From NCBI RefSeq assembly GCF_008086345.1, contig NZ_CP043006.1, positions 2,850,032 to 2,914,031 on the forward strand: a stretch of 64,000 nucleotides of DNA, written 5' to 3'. The stretch is from Chitinophaga sp. XS-30. GTDB taxonomy: Bacteria > Bacteroidota > Bacteroidia > Chitinophagales > Chitinophagaceae. The notes under the pieces are model-generated. The model was not told the origin of the DNA and ran no database searches. It saw nothing but the letters and a program-made list of their open reading frames with translations. Position numbers and translations under genes: made by a program. Shown in pieces: positions 26,672 through 35,388 of the stretch. How positions within the stretch are numbered: the first letter of the stretch is position 1; every line of letters begins with the position of its first letter.

Positions 26672-27823
26672 TCAGAAGTCCTCATACAGCAGGTATTTCC
26701 GGCGGATCTTCCCGAATGCGGCCAGCCCGGCTTCCCAGGTCTTCCGGATCTGCTCAGGCGAATGGCCTGCCTTGATCTGCGCCATCAGTTCCTTGTTGCC
26801 TGCGAGTTTGTTGAAGAAGGCATTGAAGAACTTATCCTTGTCCGGGAACAGCTTGTAGGCATTGATGATCCAGTCCAGCCGGATCTTGTTATCCGGATGG
26901 GCTTCATGCGAGAGGTCGTATCCATAGCAGGTCTGGTCCATCAGCACGGGGGATTTGGCGCCGGGCAGGCTGCGGGGCGTGAAAGAAAAGAGGTCTTTCG
27001 GCAGCGCGGGATGCCCGTACACCTGGAAAGGCTTGTCCGTACCGCGTCCCAGGCTGAATACCGTGCCTTCGAACAGGCAGGTGGAAGGGTAGAGGTAGAT
27101 GGATGCCATGTTCGGCAGGTTGGGGGAAGGTTTCACCGGCAGCTGGTACATGGTGCGGTGCGTATAACCGGCGCAGGGAATAACGGTAAGCCTGCACTGT
27201 GCTTTATTGTCCAGCCAGCCCTCTCCGTTGAGCATTTTGGCATATTCTCCAACCGTCATGCCATGCACGGTGGGGATGGGCTGCATGCCCACGAAGGAGC
27301 GGAAAGCCGTATCCAGGATGGGGCCATCGGTATAATGTCCGTTGGGATTGGGACGGTCCAGCACCAGCAAGGGTTTGCCATGTTCTGCAGCGGCTTCCAT
27401 CAGCTCTTCCAGTGAAGAAATGTAAGTGTAAAAACGGACCCCAACATCCTGAAGATCAAATATCAGCATGTCCACATCCGCGAGGTCTTTTGCATCCGGT
27501 TTCCGGTGTTTGCCGTACAGCGATACGATGGGCAATCCGGTTTTTTTATCAACGGTATTGCCAAGTTTTTCGCCGGCATCGGCGTCGCCGCGGAATCCGT
27601 GCTCCGGGCTGAATATCTTCACGATCTTCACATCAAGCTTCAACAGCGAATCTACCAGATGGCTGCTGCCGATGATGGAGGTCTGATTGACCAGCATGCC
27701 TACACGCTTGCCTTTCAGCAGGGGAAGATAAACATCTGTACGGTCGGCTCCGGTAAGAAGGGGTTGTTGCGCGAAGCAGGAAAAACAGCCGCAAAGCAAC
27801 AGGAGAAAGAGTAGACGTTTCAT
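26672..27823 (-). CDS. DUF1343 (NamZ-like) exported exo-beta-N-acetylmuramidase
   Basis: A 383-residue DUF1343 protein. This family includes NamZ, which releases N-acetylmuramic acid from the non-reducing ends of peptidoglycan fragments. The frame is open to 27895, but the ATG at 27823 starts a signal peptide (MKRLLFLLLLCGCFSCFAQ). Family motifs are GKRVGMLVNQTSIIG, IFSPEHGFRGDADAGE, IFDLQDVGVRFYTYISSLEE, VLDRPNPNGHYTDGPILD and GRGTDKPFQVYGHPAL. It would act in the periplasm in cell-wall recycling. It is divergent from the FKBP gene and upstream of fmt on the same strand. Confidence 0.88.
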   Translation of the reverse strand: MKRLLFLLLLCGCFSCFAQQPLLTGADRTDVYLPLLKGKRVGMLVNQTSIIGSSHLVDSLLKLDVKIVKIFSPEHGFRGDADAGEKLGNTVDKKTGLPIVSLYGKHRKPDAKDLADVDMLIFDLQDVGVRFYTYISSLEELMEAAAEHGKPLLVLDRPNPNGHYTDGPILDTAFRSFVGMQPIPTVHGMTVGEYAKMLNGEGWLDNKAQCRLTVIPCAGYTHRTMYQLPVKPSPNLPNMASIYLYPSTCLFEGTVFSLGRGTDKPFQVYGHPALPKDLFSFTPRSLPGAKSPVLMDQTCYGYDLSHEAHPDNKIRLDWIINAYKLFPDKDKFFNAFFNKLAGNKELMAQIKAGHSPEQIRKTWEAGLAAFGKIRRKYLLYEDF

Positions 27824-27925
27824 TTTGATATGTTGATGAATGCAACAAAATAACGCAAGATGCCGGTAAATAAAAAACAAAATCTGTACCTTCACGGGAC
27901 AATTGTCTCATTTTAAATTATTTTT

Positions 27926-28354
27926 ATGCAACAAGTCAAGACGGGAGATACGGTACGGGTTCATTATCACGGCCGTTTAACCAACGGTACCACCTTCGAT
28001 TCTTCAGAAGGCAGAGATCCCCTGGAGTTCAAGGTAGGCGCCGGTATGGTGATCAAGGGCTTTGATAATGGTGTGCTCGAAATGGCCATAGGGGAGAAGA
28101 GGACCCTTAATATCCCGGTAGAAGAAGCATATGGCCCCAAAAGTGAAGAGCTGATCATGGATTTTCCAAAAGCGAATATACCGGAGGACCTGAATCCGGA
28201 AGTAGGTATGGAGCTGCAGATGAGCAATCCGCAAGGTCAGGTATTCCCGGTGAAAGTAGCCGCTATCAGCGGTGAATTCATCAAACTGGATGCCAATCAT
28301 CCGCTCGCGGGCGAACCGCTGGTGTTCGACATCGAACTGGTGGAGATCGTTTAA
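27926..28354 (+). CDS. FKBP-type peptidyl-prolyl isomerase, SlyD-like
   Basis: A 142-residue cytoplasmic isomerase without signal peptide. The FKBP domain opens with VKTGDTVRVHYHGRLTNGTT, has the insert-in-flap region (about residues 65-120) typical of SlyD, and ends FDIELVEIV. The SlyD histidine/cysteine-rich metal-binding tail is missing. It catalyses cis-trans isomerisation of X-Pro bonds and acts as a folding helper. It is a single gene with a strong terminator at 28384-28418. Confidence 0.93.
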   Translation: MQQVKTGDTVRVHYHGRLTNGTTFDSSEGRDPLEFKVGAGMVIKGFDNGVLEMAIGEKRTLNIPVEEAYGPKSEELIMDFPKANIPEDLNPEVGMELQMSNPQGQVFPVKVAAISGEFIKLDANHPLAGEPLVFDIELVEIV

Positions 28355-28383
28355 GTTTGCATTGAACGTAAAAAATATATGGA

Positions 28384-28423
28384 GGGAAAGGTAAAACGCA
28401 GCCCGTTTTACCTTTCCCTTTTC
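28384..28423 (+). terminator. Strong intrinsic terminator of the FKBP gene
   Basis: A perfect 15-bp stem (28384-28398 with 28404-28418) has loop CAGCC and is followed by TTTTC and further T-rich sequence. It lies 30 bases past the FKBP stop codon and 57 bases before the pepT start. Confidence 0.85.
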
Positions 28424-28474
28424 GCTTTTAATTTCAGCGTGTCGTTTTTTACTTTATTTTTACTTTTTACCAAT

Positions 28475-29728
28475 ATGCCAATGGATAGAAATTATGCCTA
28501 CTCCGTCTCCGAACGCTTCCTGCGTTATGTGCAGATAGATACGCAATCAGACCCGCTCAGCAATACTTTCCCTTCTACCGCAAAGCAGAAAGACCTGTCT
28601 GCCCTGCTTGTCAGGGAGTTGCAGGAAATGGGCATCACGGACGCGATGACCGGTGAATACGGATATGTGTATGCCACCATACCCGCCACCACTACCAAAC
28701 AGGTGCCGGTGATCTGTCTTTGTGCGCATATGGACACAGCGCCCGATTGCAGCGGCGCTAATGTAAAACCCATTGTGCATAAAGCATATGACGGCGGCGA
28801 TATTGTGCTGCCGGATGATCCCGCCCAGGTTATCCGGGCAAAGGAGCATCCTTATCTCGCCGGAAAAAAGGGCGATGATATCATTACTGCCAGCGGTACC
28901 ACCCTTCTCGGCGCGGACAATAAAGCCGGTGTAGCGGAGATCATGGATGCCGCACAATACCTGTTGCAGCATCCGGAGATCAAACACGGCAGGATCCGCA
29001 TCCTGTTCACCCCGGATGAAGAGGTTGGCCGCGGTGTGGAGCATTTGAACATGGAGCAGCTCGGCGCACAGTTCGGCTACACCATGGATGGTGGGGAACT
29101 CGGCTCCCTGGAAGACGAAACATTCTCGGCGGATAGCGTAAAGATCTCCATCAGCGGCATCAGCACCCATCCGGGAACGGCCAATGGCAAAATGGTGAGC
29201 GCCATCAAAGTGGCCGCCGCTATCCTTGCGGAACTGCCGGCGAACATTCTTTCCCCGGAGACCACGAAAGACAGGGAAGGGTTTATTCATCCCGTACGCA
29301 TGGAGGGAATGGTGGAGAAAGCTGAACTCGATTTTATCATACGCGATTTTACCACGCCGGAGCTGGAAGGTCACGAATTTTATCTCCGCAAGATCATGGA
29401 AACCGTGCTGCAACGTTACCCTGGCGCCAGCGCCACTTTCAAGGTAACGGAGCAGTACCGCAATATGAAAGAAGTACTGGATAAGTATCCGCAGGTGGTG
29501 GCCAATGCAGAGGAAGCGATCCGGCGCGCCGGGATCGAGCCTCTACGCCTGAGCATCCGCGGCGGTACTGACGGTTCACGCCTGTCTTTCATGGGATTGC
29601 CCTGTCCGAATATCTTCACAGGAGAGATGGCGCTGCACAGCAAACACGAATACGTGAGCATACAGGACATGCAAAAGGCGGTGGACACCATCGTTCATCT
29701 CGTGCAGGTTTGGGAGGAAAGAAGCTGA
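28475..29728 (+). CDS. pepT: Peptidase T (tripeptide aminopeptidase)
   Basis: Zinc M20-family peptidase that removes the N-terminal residue of tripeptides in the cytoplasm. The frame opens at 28379, inside the upstream terminator. ATG 28475 (or 28481, MDRNYAYSVSERFLRYVQID) gives about 417 residues, normal for PepT. Metal and catalytic motifs are in place: LCAHMDTAP, LLGADNKAGVAEIM, LFTPDEEVGRGVEH and a C-terminal RGGTDGSRLSFMGLPCPN followed by HSKHEYV. Confidence 0.95.
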   Translation: MPMDRNYAYSVSERFLRYVQIDTQSDPLSNTFPSTAKQKDLSALLVRELQEMGITDAMTGEYGYVYATIPATTTKQVPVICLCAHMDTAPDCSGANVKPIVHKAYDGGDIVLPDDPAQVIRAKEHPYLAGKKGDDIITASGTTLLGADNKAGVAEIMDAAQYLLQHPEIKHGRIRILFTPDEEVGRGVEHLNMEQLGAQFGYTMDGGELGSLEDETFSADSVKISISGISTHPGTANGKMVSAIKVAAAILAELPANILSPETTKDREGFIHPVRMEGMVEKAELDFIIRDFTTPELEGHEFYLRKIMETVLQRYPGASATFKVTEQYRNMKEVLDKYPQVVANAEEAIRRAGIEPLRLSIRGGTDGSRLSFMGLPCPNIFTGEMALHSKHEYVSIQDMQKAVDTIVHLVQVWEERS

Positions 29729-29802
29729 TAATAATTTTACGGGAAGTCCGTTTTTATTATTACTTTGACCCCTTATAAAATTCGAATGTTAAAATTAAAT
29801 AC

Positions 29803-30519
29803 ATGTTGCCAGGACTAATTACGTTTTTGCAGGATTCTCTTTTACTTCCCAGGGCCGACACAGTGGCTGCAGGAGTGGATGCCGCTGCAACCGCAACCCA
29901 GGAGATCAAATTATGGGACATGATCGTGAAGGGCGGCCCGCTGATGATCCCCCTGGGCGTTCTTTCCGTGATAGCGGTATATGTATTCGTGGAAAGGTTC
30001 ATCACCATCAGAAAGGCAGGACGGCTGGAAGACAATTTCATGCCGATGGTCCGCGACCATATTACCTCCGGTAATATCAATGCGGCGCGCTCCCTGTCCA
30101 GGAACACCAACAATCCCATCGCCAGGGTGATCGACAAAGGGATACAACGTGTGGGCAAGCCGATCGACAATATCGAAAAATCAATGGAAAGCGTAGGCAA
30201 GCTGGAGATCTACAAAATGGAAAAGAACCTCATCATTCTTTCCATCATCGCCGGTATTGCGCCGATGTTCGGGTTCCTCGGCACCATCGCCGGTATGATC
30301 CAGACCTTCTTCAACATCTCGCAGACTTCCGATATCACACTTGGCGCTATTGCAGGCGGTATCTACGTGAAAATGGTGACCTCCGCAACGGGGCTTATCA
30401 TCGGCCTGATCGCCTACATCGGCTACAGTTATCTGAATGCGCAGATCGACAAGGTGATCAACAAGATGGAATATTCATCCGCAGAGTTCATAGACATTCT
30501 GCAGGAGCCAACGAAATAG
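29803..30519 (+). CDS. exbB: ExbB-like (MotA/TolQ/ExbB) proton channel subunit
   Basis: A 238-residue inner membrane protein with three transmembrane helices (residues about 40-65, 145-170, 185-210). The conserved pattern is IIAGIAPMFGFLGTIAGMIQ and GAIAGGIYVKMVTSATGLIIGLIAYIGY. With ExbD it forms the proton channel that energises TonB, and so serves the many SusC/TonB receptors of this organism. exbD follows after 27 bases. The N-terminus has an extra Ala/Thr-rich segment before helix 1, usual in Bacteroidota. Confidence 0.93.
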   Translation: MLPGLITFLQDSLLLPRADTVAAGVDAAATATQEIKLWDMIVKGGPLMIPLGVLSVIAVYVFVERFITIRKAGRLEDNFMPMVRDHITSGNINAARSLSRNTNNPIARVIDKGIQRVGKPIDNIEKSMESVGKLEIYKMEKNLIILSIIAGIAPMFGFLGTIAGMIQTFFNISQTSDITLGAIAGGIYVKMVTSATGLIIGLIAYIGYSYLNAQIDKVINKMEYSSAEFIDILQEPTK

Positions 30520-30546
30520 GATTTATTAATCGTAATCGATACAAGT

Positions 30547-30963
30547 ATGAATTTGCGGAGGCGTAGACCAGCACATGCGGAAATGCACAACGGAGCGTTG
30601 AACGATATCCTGTTCATCCTCCTGCTGTTCTTCCTGATCGTGTCGTCCCTGGCCAATCCCAACGTCATCAAGCTGATGTTGCCGAAGGCCAAAAGTAATA
30701 CCAAAGCAAAACAGACGGTAGTGGTGAGCATCGATGCGAAGCAACAGTTCTATGTGGGCACGAACAAAGTGAATTTTGAAGAGCTGAGAGCGGCATTGGT
30801 ACCGAAGATCAACATCAATGAAGTAGATCCGACCATTGTGATCAATGCCGAAGAATCCGTTCCCATCAGTGCGGTGGTGAGTGTAATGCAGATCGCAAGG
30901 GAACTGGGCGCAAAAACGGTGTTGGGTACGGCCAACCCGCAAAATACGGCACCGAAAAGATAG
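30547..30963 (+). CDS. exbD: ExbD/TolR-family biopolymer transport protein
   Basis: A 138-residue protein with a short cytoplasmic N-terminus, one transmembrane helix (residues about 20-38, NDILFILLLFFLIVSSLA, with the essential Asp in LNDILF) and a periplasmic domain. It partners ExbB immediately upstream. No tonB gene follows; a terminator does. TonB must be encoded elsewhere, or this pair drives another system such as Tol-like or gliding functions. Confidence 0.93.
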   Translation: MNLRRRRPAHAEMHNGALNDILFILLLFFLIVSSLANPNVIKLMLPKAKSNTKAKQTVVVSIDAKQQFYVGTNKVNFEELRAALVPKININEVDPTIVINAEESVPISAVVSVMQIARELGAKTVLGTANPQNTAPKR

Positions 30964-30985
30964 TATAAGGTATTTGCTGACAGAA

Positions 30986-31018
30986 GAGGTTGCGTTCATC
31001 ATGCAGCCTCTTTTTTTT
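30986..31018 (+). terminator. Intrinsic terminator of exbBD
   Basis: GAGGTTGC (30986-30993) pairs with GCAGCCTC (31003-31010), one G-U, followed by eight T, 22 bases past the exbD stop codon. Confidence 0.82.
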
Positions 31019-31024
31019 ATGGCA

Positions 31025-31879
31025 TTATTTTTTTGTTGCCCGTATCATCCTGTCTTTCCCGAACATATCCTGTTTCAGGGCCACTGCTGTGAAACCCACT
31101 TTTTCCAGCAGGGATAAGACTTCCTGCCCGAGGGCCTCATTGATCTCGAAATACAACATCCCGCCCGGTTCCAGTTTTTCCATCGCGAGTTGTGCGATGC
31201 GGCGGTAGAACAGCAGGGGATCATTATCCGGTACAAAGAGCGCGATGTTCGGCTCAAAGGCATGTACCTGCTGCCGCATGCCAGGCCTTTCGTTTTCGCA
31301 GATATAGGGTGGATTGCTGACGATGATGTTGAAGGATGGCAGTACCTGTGCGGCATCGGAGGAAAGTATATCCTGGTGTACGAACCGTACGGGCGTATGC
31401 TGGATGCCGGCGTTGCGCGTTGCAACAGACAATGCGGCGGTGCTCACGTCCAGGCCCCAGATATCGGCTGCCGGCCATTGCTTTTTCAGGGCGATGGGAA
31501 TGCAACCGCTGCCGGTACCAATATCCAGCAGGCGCCAGGCCGGCTGGCAGGGATGATCGAGCAGCACCCATTCTACCAGTTCCTCCGTTTCAGGGCGGGG
31601 GATGAGCACCTGTTCACTGACGGTCAGCTCCATCCCGTAAAACCAGCTTTTTCCGGTGATATGTTGTACGGGCCGGTGTTCCAGCAACGCTTCCAATGCC
31701 TGATGGTACAGGGTTTCCTGTGCGGGAAGGAGGTCTCCGTCTTTATGGATGATCCGGTCCAGCTTCCCTAGCCCGGTAATATGCTCCATTACCAGGTGCG
31801 CAATATTGGAGGCCTCGCGGGCATCGTACATGGGCCTGATAGCTGTGGTGATGCCGGCAAATGCTGATTGAATGGTCAT
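31025..31879 (-). CDS. prmC: Release factor glutamine methyltransferase
   Basis: Methylates the GGQ glutamine of release factors RF1/RF2. The ATG at 31879 (MTIQSAFAGI) gives 284 residues; the frame stays open to 31933 through the promoter region. The N-terminal helical domain is followed by the SAM fold: IPRPETEELVEWVL, LLDIGTGSGCIPIAL and the hallmark IIVSNPPYICENE that positions the glutamine. It is divergent from ribD. Confidence 0.93.
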   Translation of the reverse strand: MTIQSAFAGITTAIRPMYDAREASNIAHLVMEHITGLGKLDRIIHKDGDLLPAQETLYHQALEALLEHRPVQHITGKSWFYGMELTVSEQVLIPRPETEELVEWVLLDHPCQPAWRLLDIGTGSGCIPIALKKQWPAADIWGLDVSTAALSVATRNAGIQHTPVRFVHQDILSSDAAQVLPSFNIIVSNPPYICENERPGMRQQVHAFEPNIALFVPDNDPLLFYRRIAQLAMEKLEPGGMLYFEINEALGQEVLSLLEKVGFTAVALKQDMFGKDRMIRATKK

Positions 31880-31918
31880 GATATTTGGATGAACAGCGAA
31901 AATTAGCCGCTGAAACGA

Positions 31919-31934
31919 TATTTTTGCAAACATA
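31919..31934. promoter_or_regulatory. Back-to-back -7 boxes of ribD (+) and prmC (-)
   Basis: TATTTTTG (31919-31926) on the plus strand and TATGTTTG on the minus strand (31934-31927) both match TAnnTTTG exactly and abut with no base between. Neither has a clear -33 TTTG at 19 bp. The two promoters could not be occupied at once. Confidence 0.45.
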
Positions 31935-31951
31935 TTATTTCAAACGCATTC

Positions 31952-32998
31952 ATGGACAGCATTTCCCACGAAATTTTTATGCGGCGCTGCCTGCAACTGG
32001 CGGCAACAGGTATGGGTCAGGTGGCTCCCAACCCGATGGTGGGGGCTGTGCTGGTCCATGAAGGCAGGATCATCGGGGAAGGGTACCATAAAATATTCGG
32101 GCAGGCGCATGCCGAGGTGAATTGTGTGAACAGTGTGCCGGGGGACCAGGAGAGCCTCATTCCCAGGTCCACCCTGTACGTGAGCCTGGAACCCTGCTCG
32201 CATCACGGTAAAACCCCGCCCTGCGCGGACCTGATCATCTCCCGCCGGATACCGCGGGTGGTAGTGGGCTGTATCGATTCCTTCTCCGCCGTGGCCGGAA
32301 GAGGGATCAAACATATGCAGGATGCCGGTATTGAAGTGATCACCGGTGTGCTCGAAGCAGAATGCCGGAGCATCAACAAACGGTTCTTCACTTTCCATGA
32401 GAAAAAACGCCCTTATATCATCCTGAAATGGGCGGAATCGCGGGATGGCTATGTAGCCCTGCCCGGAGGGCAGCCGGTAAGGATATCGAACGGTTATACG
32501 GACAGGCTGGTGCATCAATGGCGAAGCCAGGAAATGGGGATCATGGTGGGCACAAAAACGGCCCTGCAGGATAATCCGGGGCTGACCACACGGCTATGGC
32601 CGGGAAAAAGCCCCGTACGCATCGTGATAGACCGGAAAATGCAGACGCCGCCGCATTATCAGCTCCGTGATGCCGCGGCGCCGACCATTTTTGTGACGGA
32701 ACAGGCCACGGACGGCGTTACGTTCATACAACTGGATTTCAACCGTGATATCATTCCGCAGCTGTTGCCGCAATTGCATGCCGCCGATATCCAGAGCATC
32801 ATCGTGGAAGGAGGGACCTACCTGCTGCAACAATTCATCAACAGCGGCTATTGGGACGAAGCACGCGTGATCACCGGCCGGGAAACCCTCGGCAACGGCA
32901 TCGCCGCGCCAGTCATCACAGGCGCCTCACTACAGGATGAAATGGAACTGTATGGCGACAGGATCGCCGTATATGTTCCCGCATCCTCATCAACCTGA
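31952..32998 (+). CDS. ribD: Bifunctional riboflavin biosynthesis deaminase/reductase
   Basis: Carries out the deamination and side-chain reduction steps after GTP cyclohydrolase II in riboflavin synthesis. It has 348 residues. The N-terminal deaminase domain (to about residue 145) has the zinc ligands His53 and Glu55 in AHAEVNCV and Cys82/Cys91 in PCSHHGKTPPC. The C-terminal reductase domain has LKWAESRDGYVAL, GIMVGTKTALQDNPGLTTR and VEGGTYLLQQFI. It is followed after 2 bases by an IMPACT-family gene. Confidence 0.95.
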   Translation: MDSISHEIFMRRCLQLAATGMGQVAPNPMVGAVLVHEGRIIGEGYHKIFGQAHAEVNCVNSVPGDQESLIPRSTLYVSLEPCSHHGKTPPCADLIISRRIPRVVVGCIDSFSAVAGRGIKHMQDAGIEVITGVLEAECRSINKRFFTFHEKKRPYIILKWAESRDGYVALPGGQPVRISNGYTDRLVHQWRSQEMGIMVGTKTALQDNPGLTTRLWPGKSPVRIVIDRKMQTPPHYQLRDAAAPTIFVTEQATDGVTFIQLDFNRDIIPQLLPQLHAADIQSIIVEGGTYLLQQFINSGYWDEARVITGRETLGNGIAAPVITGASLQDEMELYGDRIAVYVPASSST

Positions 32999-33000
32999 CA

Positions 33001-33597
33001 ATGGAAGTTTATTATACGATTGAGAAGAAAGCAGTAGCGGAGTTCAAGGACAGGGGCAGCAAATTCCTCGCATATGCCTACCCCGTAAAATCCACCGAAC
33101 AGGTAAAAGAGTGCCTGCAGGACGTGAAGAAAGAACACCCCAAAGCCACCCACCACTGTTATGCCTACCGGCTCGGGACAGACGGGCTGCAATTTCGCGC
33201 TGTGGACGACGGAGAACCTTCCGGTTCCGCCGGTAAGCCCATTCTCGGGCAGATCGACAGCAAACAGCTGACGGACGTGCTGGTAGTGGTGGTCAGGTAT
33301 TTCGGCGGTACGCTGTTAGGCGTTCCCGGCCTCATCAATGCCTACAAGATGTCAGCCGCGCTGGTGCTACAACTGATCCCGGCCGTGCAGAAAAATGTAG
33401 AGGCCAGGTACCGGCTGACATTTGACTATACCATATTGAATGATGTGATGATGGTGGTGAAGCAGCACAACTGCACCGTGCTGTCACAGGATATACAGCT
33501 GTTCTGCAGTATGGAAATTGGTATTCCCAAAGCCAGCCTGGACCTTTGCCTGCTGCGGCTGAAAGATATCTATAACCTGGAGATCAGGGCATTATAG
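33001..33597 (+). CDS. YigZ/IMPACT-family protein
   Basis: A 198-residue cytoplasmic protein of the IMPACT (UPF0029) family, starting 2 bases after ribD, so probably co-transcribed. Signature: KKEHPKATHHCYAYRLG, then DGEPSGSAGKPILGQI and VVVVRYFGGTLLGVPGLINAYK. A shorter C-terminal DUF1949-like region follows. Members bind nucleic acids or act near the ribosome; the precise role is unknown. Repeats described separately begin at its stop codon. Confidence 0.92.
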   Translation: MEVYYTIEKKAVAEFKDRGSKFLAYAYPVKSTEQVKECLQDVKKEHPKATHHCYAYRLGTDGLQFRAVDDGEPSGSAGKPILGQIDSKQLTDVLVVVVRYFGGTLLGVPGLINAYKMSAALVLQLIPAVQKNVEARYRLTFDYTILNDVMMVVKQHNCTVLSQDIQLFCSMEIGIPKASLDLCLLRLKDIYNLEIRAL

Positions 33598-33760
33598 CCC
33601 CGCAGGGCCTTTTACCTCGGCGGCGCCTCGGGAATTGAGCAACAATGCTGTCGTTGGCCTGCAGGGCCTTTTTTGATCCCGGCGGCGCCTCGGGAGTTGA
33701 ACAACAATGGCCCTCCTTGGCCCTACAAGGCCTTTTTGATCTCGGCCAGCGATACCCCGA
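33596..33760 (-). repeat. Three tandem diverged copies of the 3' end of the DUF6786-like gene
   Basis: On the minus strand the gene ends GCCGAGATCAAAAAGGCC followed by TTGTAG. Two further copies lie beyond the stop codon, one around 33718-33656 and one around 33656-33596. They keep GCCGGGATCAAAAAAGGCC and GCCGAGGTAAAAGGCC, each with GGCGCCTCGGGA-type sequence between. The period is about 60 bases. The outer two copies are more like each other than like the coding copy. Confidence 0.75.
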
Positions 33761-34955
33761 ACAGCTGTTGCACCACAGGGGCCAGCCGTTTTTCCTCTCC
33801 TTGCAGGTGAATGGTGCGGTGATAATGTTCCAGCCGCCCTCCGGGCTTTAGTCCAGCCGCCGGTGAGGAGCTTTCCAGTTCAAAGAACTGGCCCAGCTGC
33901 GGCAGGCCTTCGCCGGGAATGCCATCGTTATAGGCGTTGATCACATCGCCGCCAAAAGGCGGGGAAAGGGTGTCCCACGATGAATTTACATACAGGTTCC
34001 TGCCCAGCGGCAAGGTAAACTGCACAATGGTGAGCAGCCGGTTGGCCGCGTCATAACTGCCCAGGTAGTTGTAACAGGCGTTCGGCTGCAGTCCTATCTT
34101 GCTGCGGTATTTCGCATCAGCCTTGAAATAAGCGATCTTCTCACCCGTTTTCAGCCGTTCCGGCGGAATGGCCCCGAAATAATTGGTGTTCACTTTTCCC
34201 TTGTTGCGTATCGGTATAACGACCGTGTTCTGTCCCGATGCCGCGAACATGCCCAGTATCCAGACGGAAGGCATGCCGTATGCCGTGTCCCATTTTTGCG
34301 TGCCGGCATTGCTGATGGTGTTGGCGGAATGAAAGGCCACCGCCTGAACGCTTCTGTGCAGGTCCGTCCCGATGTAATTGCGGACATCCCTCCGCGCGAT
34401 GAGCGTTATGGTACGGTTGACCTTTATATGGAATGTATTGCCCTTGTAATTGGTGAGCTGCATGGTCCGCTCAAAGGAAACCGTGTGTGGGGACCGGCCT
34501 GCCACGGTGAAAGGTTCCGTATCGATGGGAGCGGGCACCTGCCAGTGTGCGAAGTCAAACGTATCTCCCGGTTCGAAATAAAAGCTGTTGCGGCTGCCTT
34601 CCGGTCCCAGCCAGAAGCGGTCTTCCCCTCCATAGGCGTTCATATGGGGTTGCAGTTCGCCGCTTTCGATCAGGGCATGGTTCACCCAGCCGAGACTGCG
34701 GCCGGTATCCCCGGCAGCAGTGCTGGTCATCACCCGGCCCTGCCAGGCCGGCACAATGGCTATAGCGGCATTGCTGGTGCTGTCTTTCAGTATGATCGTT
34801 TCCACATGTCTTTTAAGGAATGCAACATCCGCACCGAAGTGTTCCGCGCTCCTGATAGCAGGCTGGTTTGCGGATGATCCTTTATTTTCCTGCTGTTGCC
34901 GGCCGGGTCCACAGGCTGCCAACAGCAGTGCGCCATAGAGAAGGTATTGCTTCAT
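33723..34955 (-). CDS. DUF6786-like lipoprotein
   Basis: A 410-residue lipoprotein. The ATG at 34955 gives MKQYLLYGALLLAAC (Cys15); the frame is open further upstream to 35102 but reads through promoter-like sequence. The mature part resembles the DUF6786 family of Bacteroidota, possibly a mutarotase-like beta-sandwich: AIVPAWQGRVMTSTA near the start, NAYGGEDRFWLGPEGSRNSF, FERTMQLTNYKGNTFHIKV, and LPLGRNLYVNSSWDT near the end. I assign the family from memory of motifs with moderate confidence. The function is unknown; a sugar-binding role is only a guess. Its 3' end is repeated twice downstream. Confidence 0.72.
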   Translation of the reverse strand: MKQYLLYGALLLAACGPGRQQQENKGSSANQPAIRSAEHFGADVAFLKRHVETIILKDSTSNAAIAIVPAWQGRVMTSTAAGDTGRSLGWVNHALIESGELQPHMNAYGGEDRFWLGPEGSRNSFYFEPGDTFDFAHWQVPAPIDTEPFTVAGRSPHTVSFERTMQLTNYKGNTFHIKVNRTITLIARRDVRNYIGTDLHRSVQAVAFHSANTISNAGTQKWDTAYGMPSVWILGMFAASGQNTVVIPIRNKGKVNTNYFGAIPPERLKTGEKIAYFKADAKYRSKIGLQPNACYNYLGSYDAANRLLTIVQFTLPLGRNLYVNSSWDTLSPPFGGDVINAYNDGIPGEGLPQLGQFFELESSSPAAGLKPGGRLEHYHRTIHLQGEEKRLAPVVQQLFGVSLAEIKKAL

Positions 34956-35025
34956 GATATGGTGTAATATGTCTGGCTGAATGAATGTACAATGATAAAG
35001 TTTTACGGCAGTATTTGAAATTTTA

Positions 35026-35056
35026 TTTGCTGATTTCAAACTCTTTCCTATTTTTG
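35026..35056 (+). promoter_or_regulatory. Promoter of tRNA-Gly
   Basis: TTTG (35026-35029), exactly 19 bases, then TATTTTTG (35049-35056): a perfect match to the Bacteroidota sigma-A promoter TTTG-N19-TAnnTTTG. Transcription would start a few bases before the tRNA at 35076. Confidence 0.85.
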
Positions 35057-35075
35057 CAATCCCAAAACGGCAAAT

Positions 35076-35148
<73 letters not shown>

Positions 35149-35160
35149 CAGAAAAGTAAA

Positions 35161-35193
35161 AAAGGTGTGTCAGCAGATGGCGCACCTTTTTTT
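35161..35193 (+). terminator. Intrinsic terminator of tRNA-Gly
   Basis: AAAGGTGTG (35161-35169) pairs with CGCACCTTT (35181-35189, one G-U) around an 11-base loop, followed by further T. Confidence 0.75.
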
Positions 35194-35335
35194 GTTGCTG
35201 TGTGCCGTTACCTGTAAGGCAATTTATCGGATCAAGTTAAATTCTTGAGGGATTTTAGAATCAAGCATAAAGCGGATCAACTACTTCAGTGGTAAGGTTT
35301 TTTCAGGACGGGGCAATCCCTATTGCTTTCCGGAA

Positions 35336-35364
35336 TAAAAAAAGCCGCACCTTCAAGGTGCGGC
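35336..35364 (-). terminator. Intrinsic terminator of the small membrane protein gene
   Basis: GCCGCACC / GGTGCGGC (35344-35364) is followed on the minus strand by a run of seven T (35337-35343), 24 bases past the stop codon at 35389. Confidence 0.8.
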
Positions 35365-35388
35365 ACTATATACCAAGTAATATTAATA

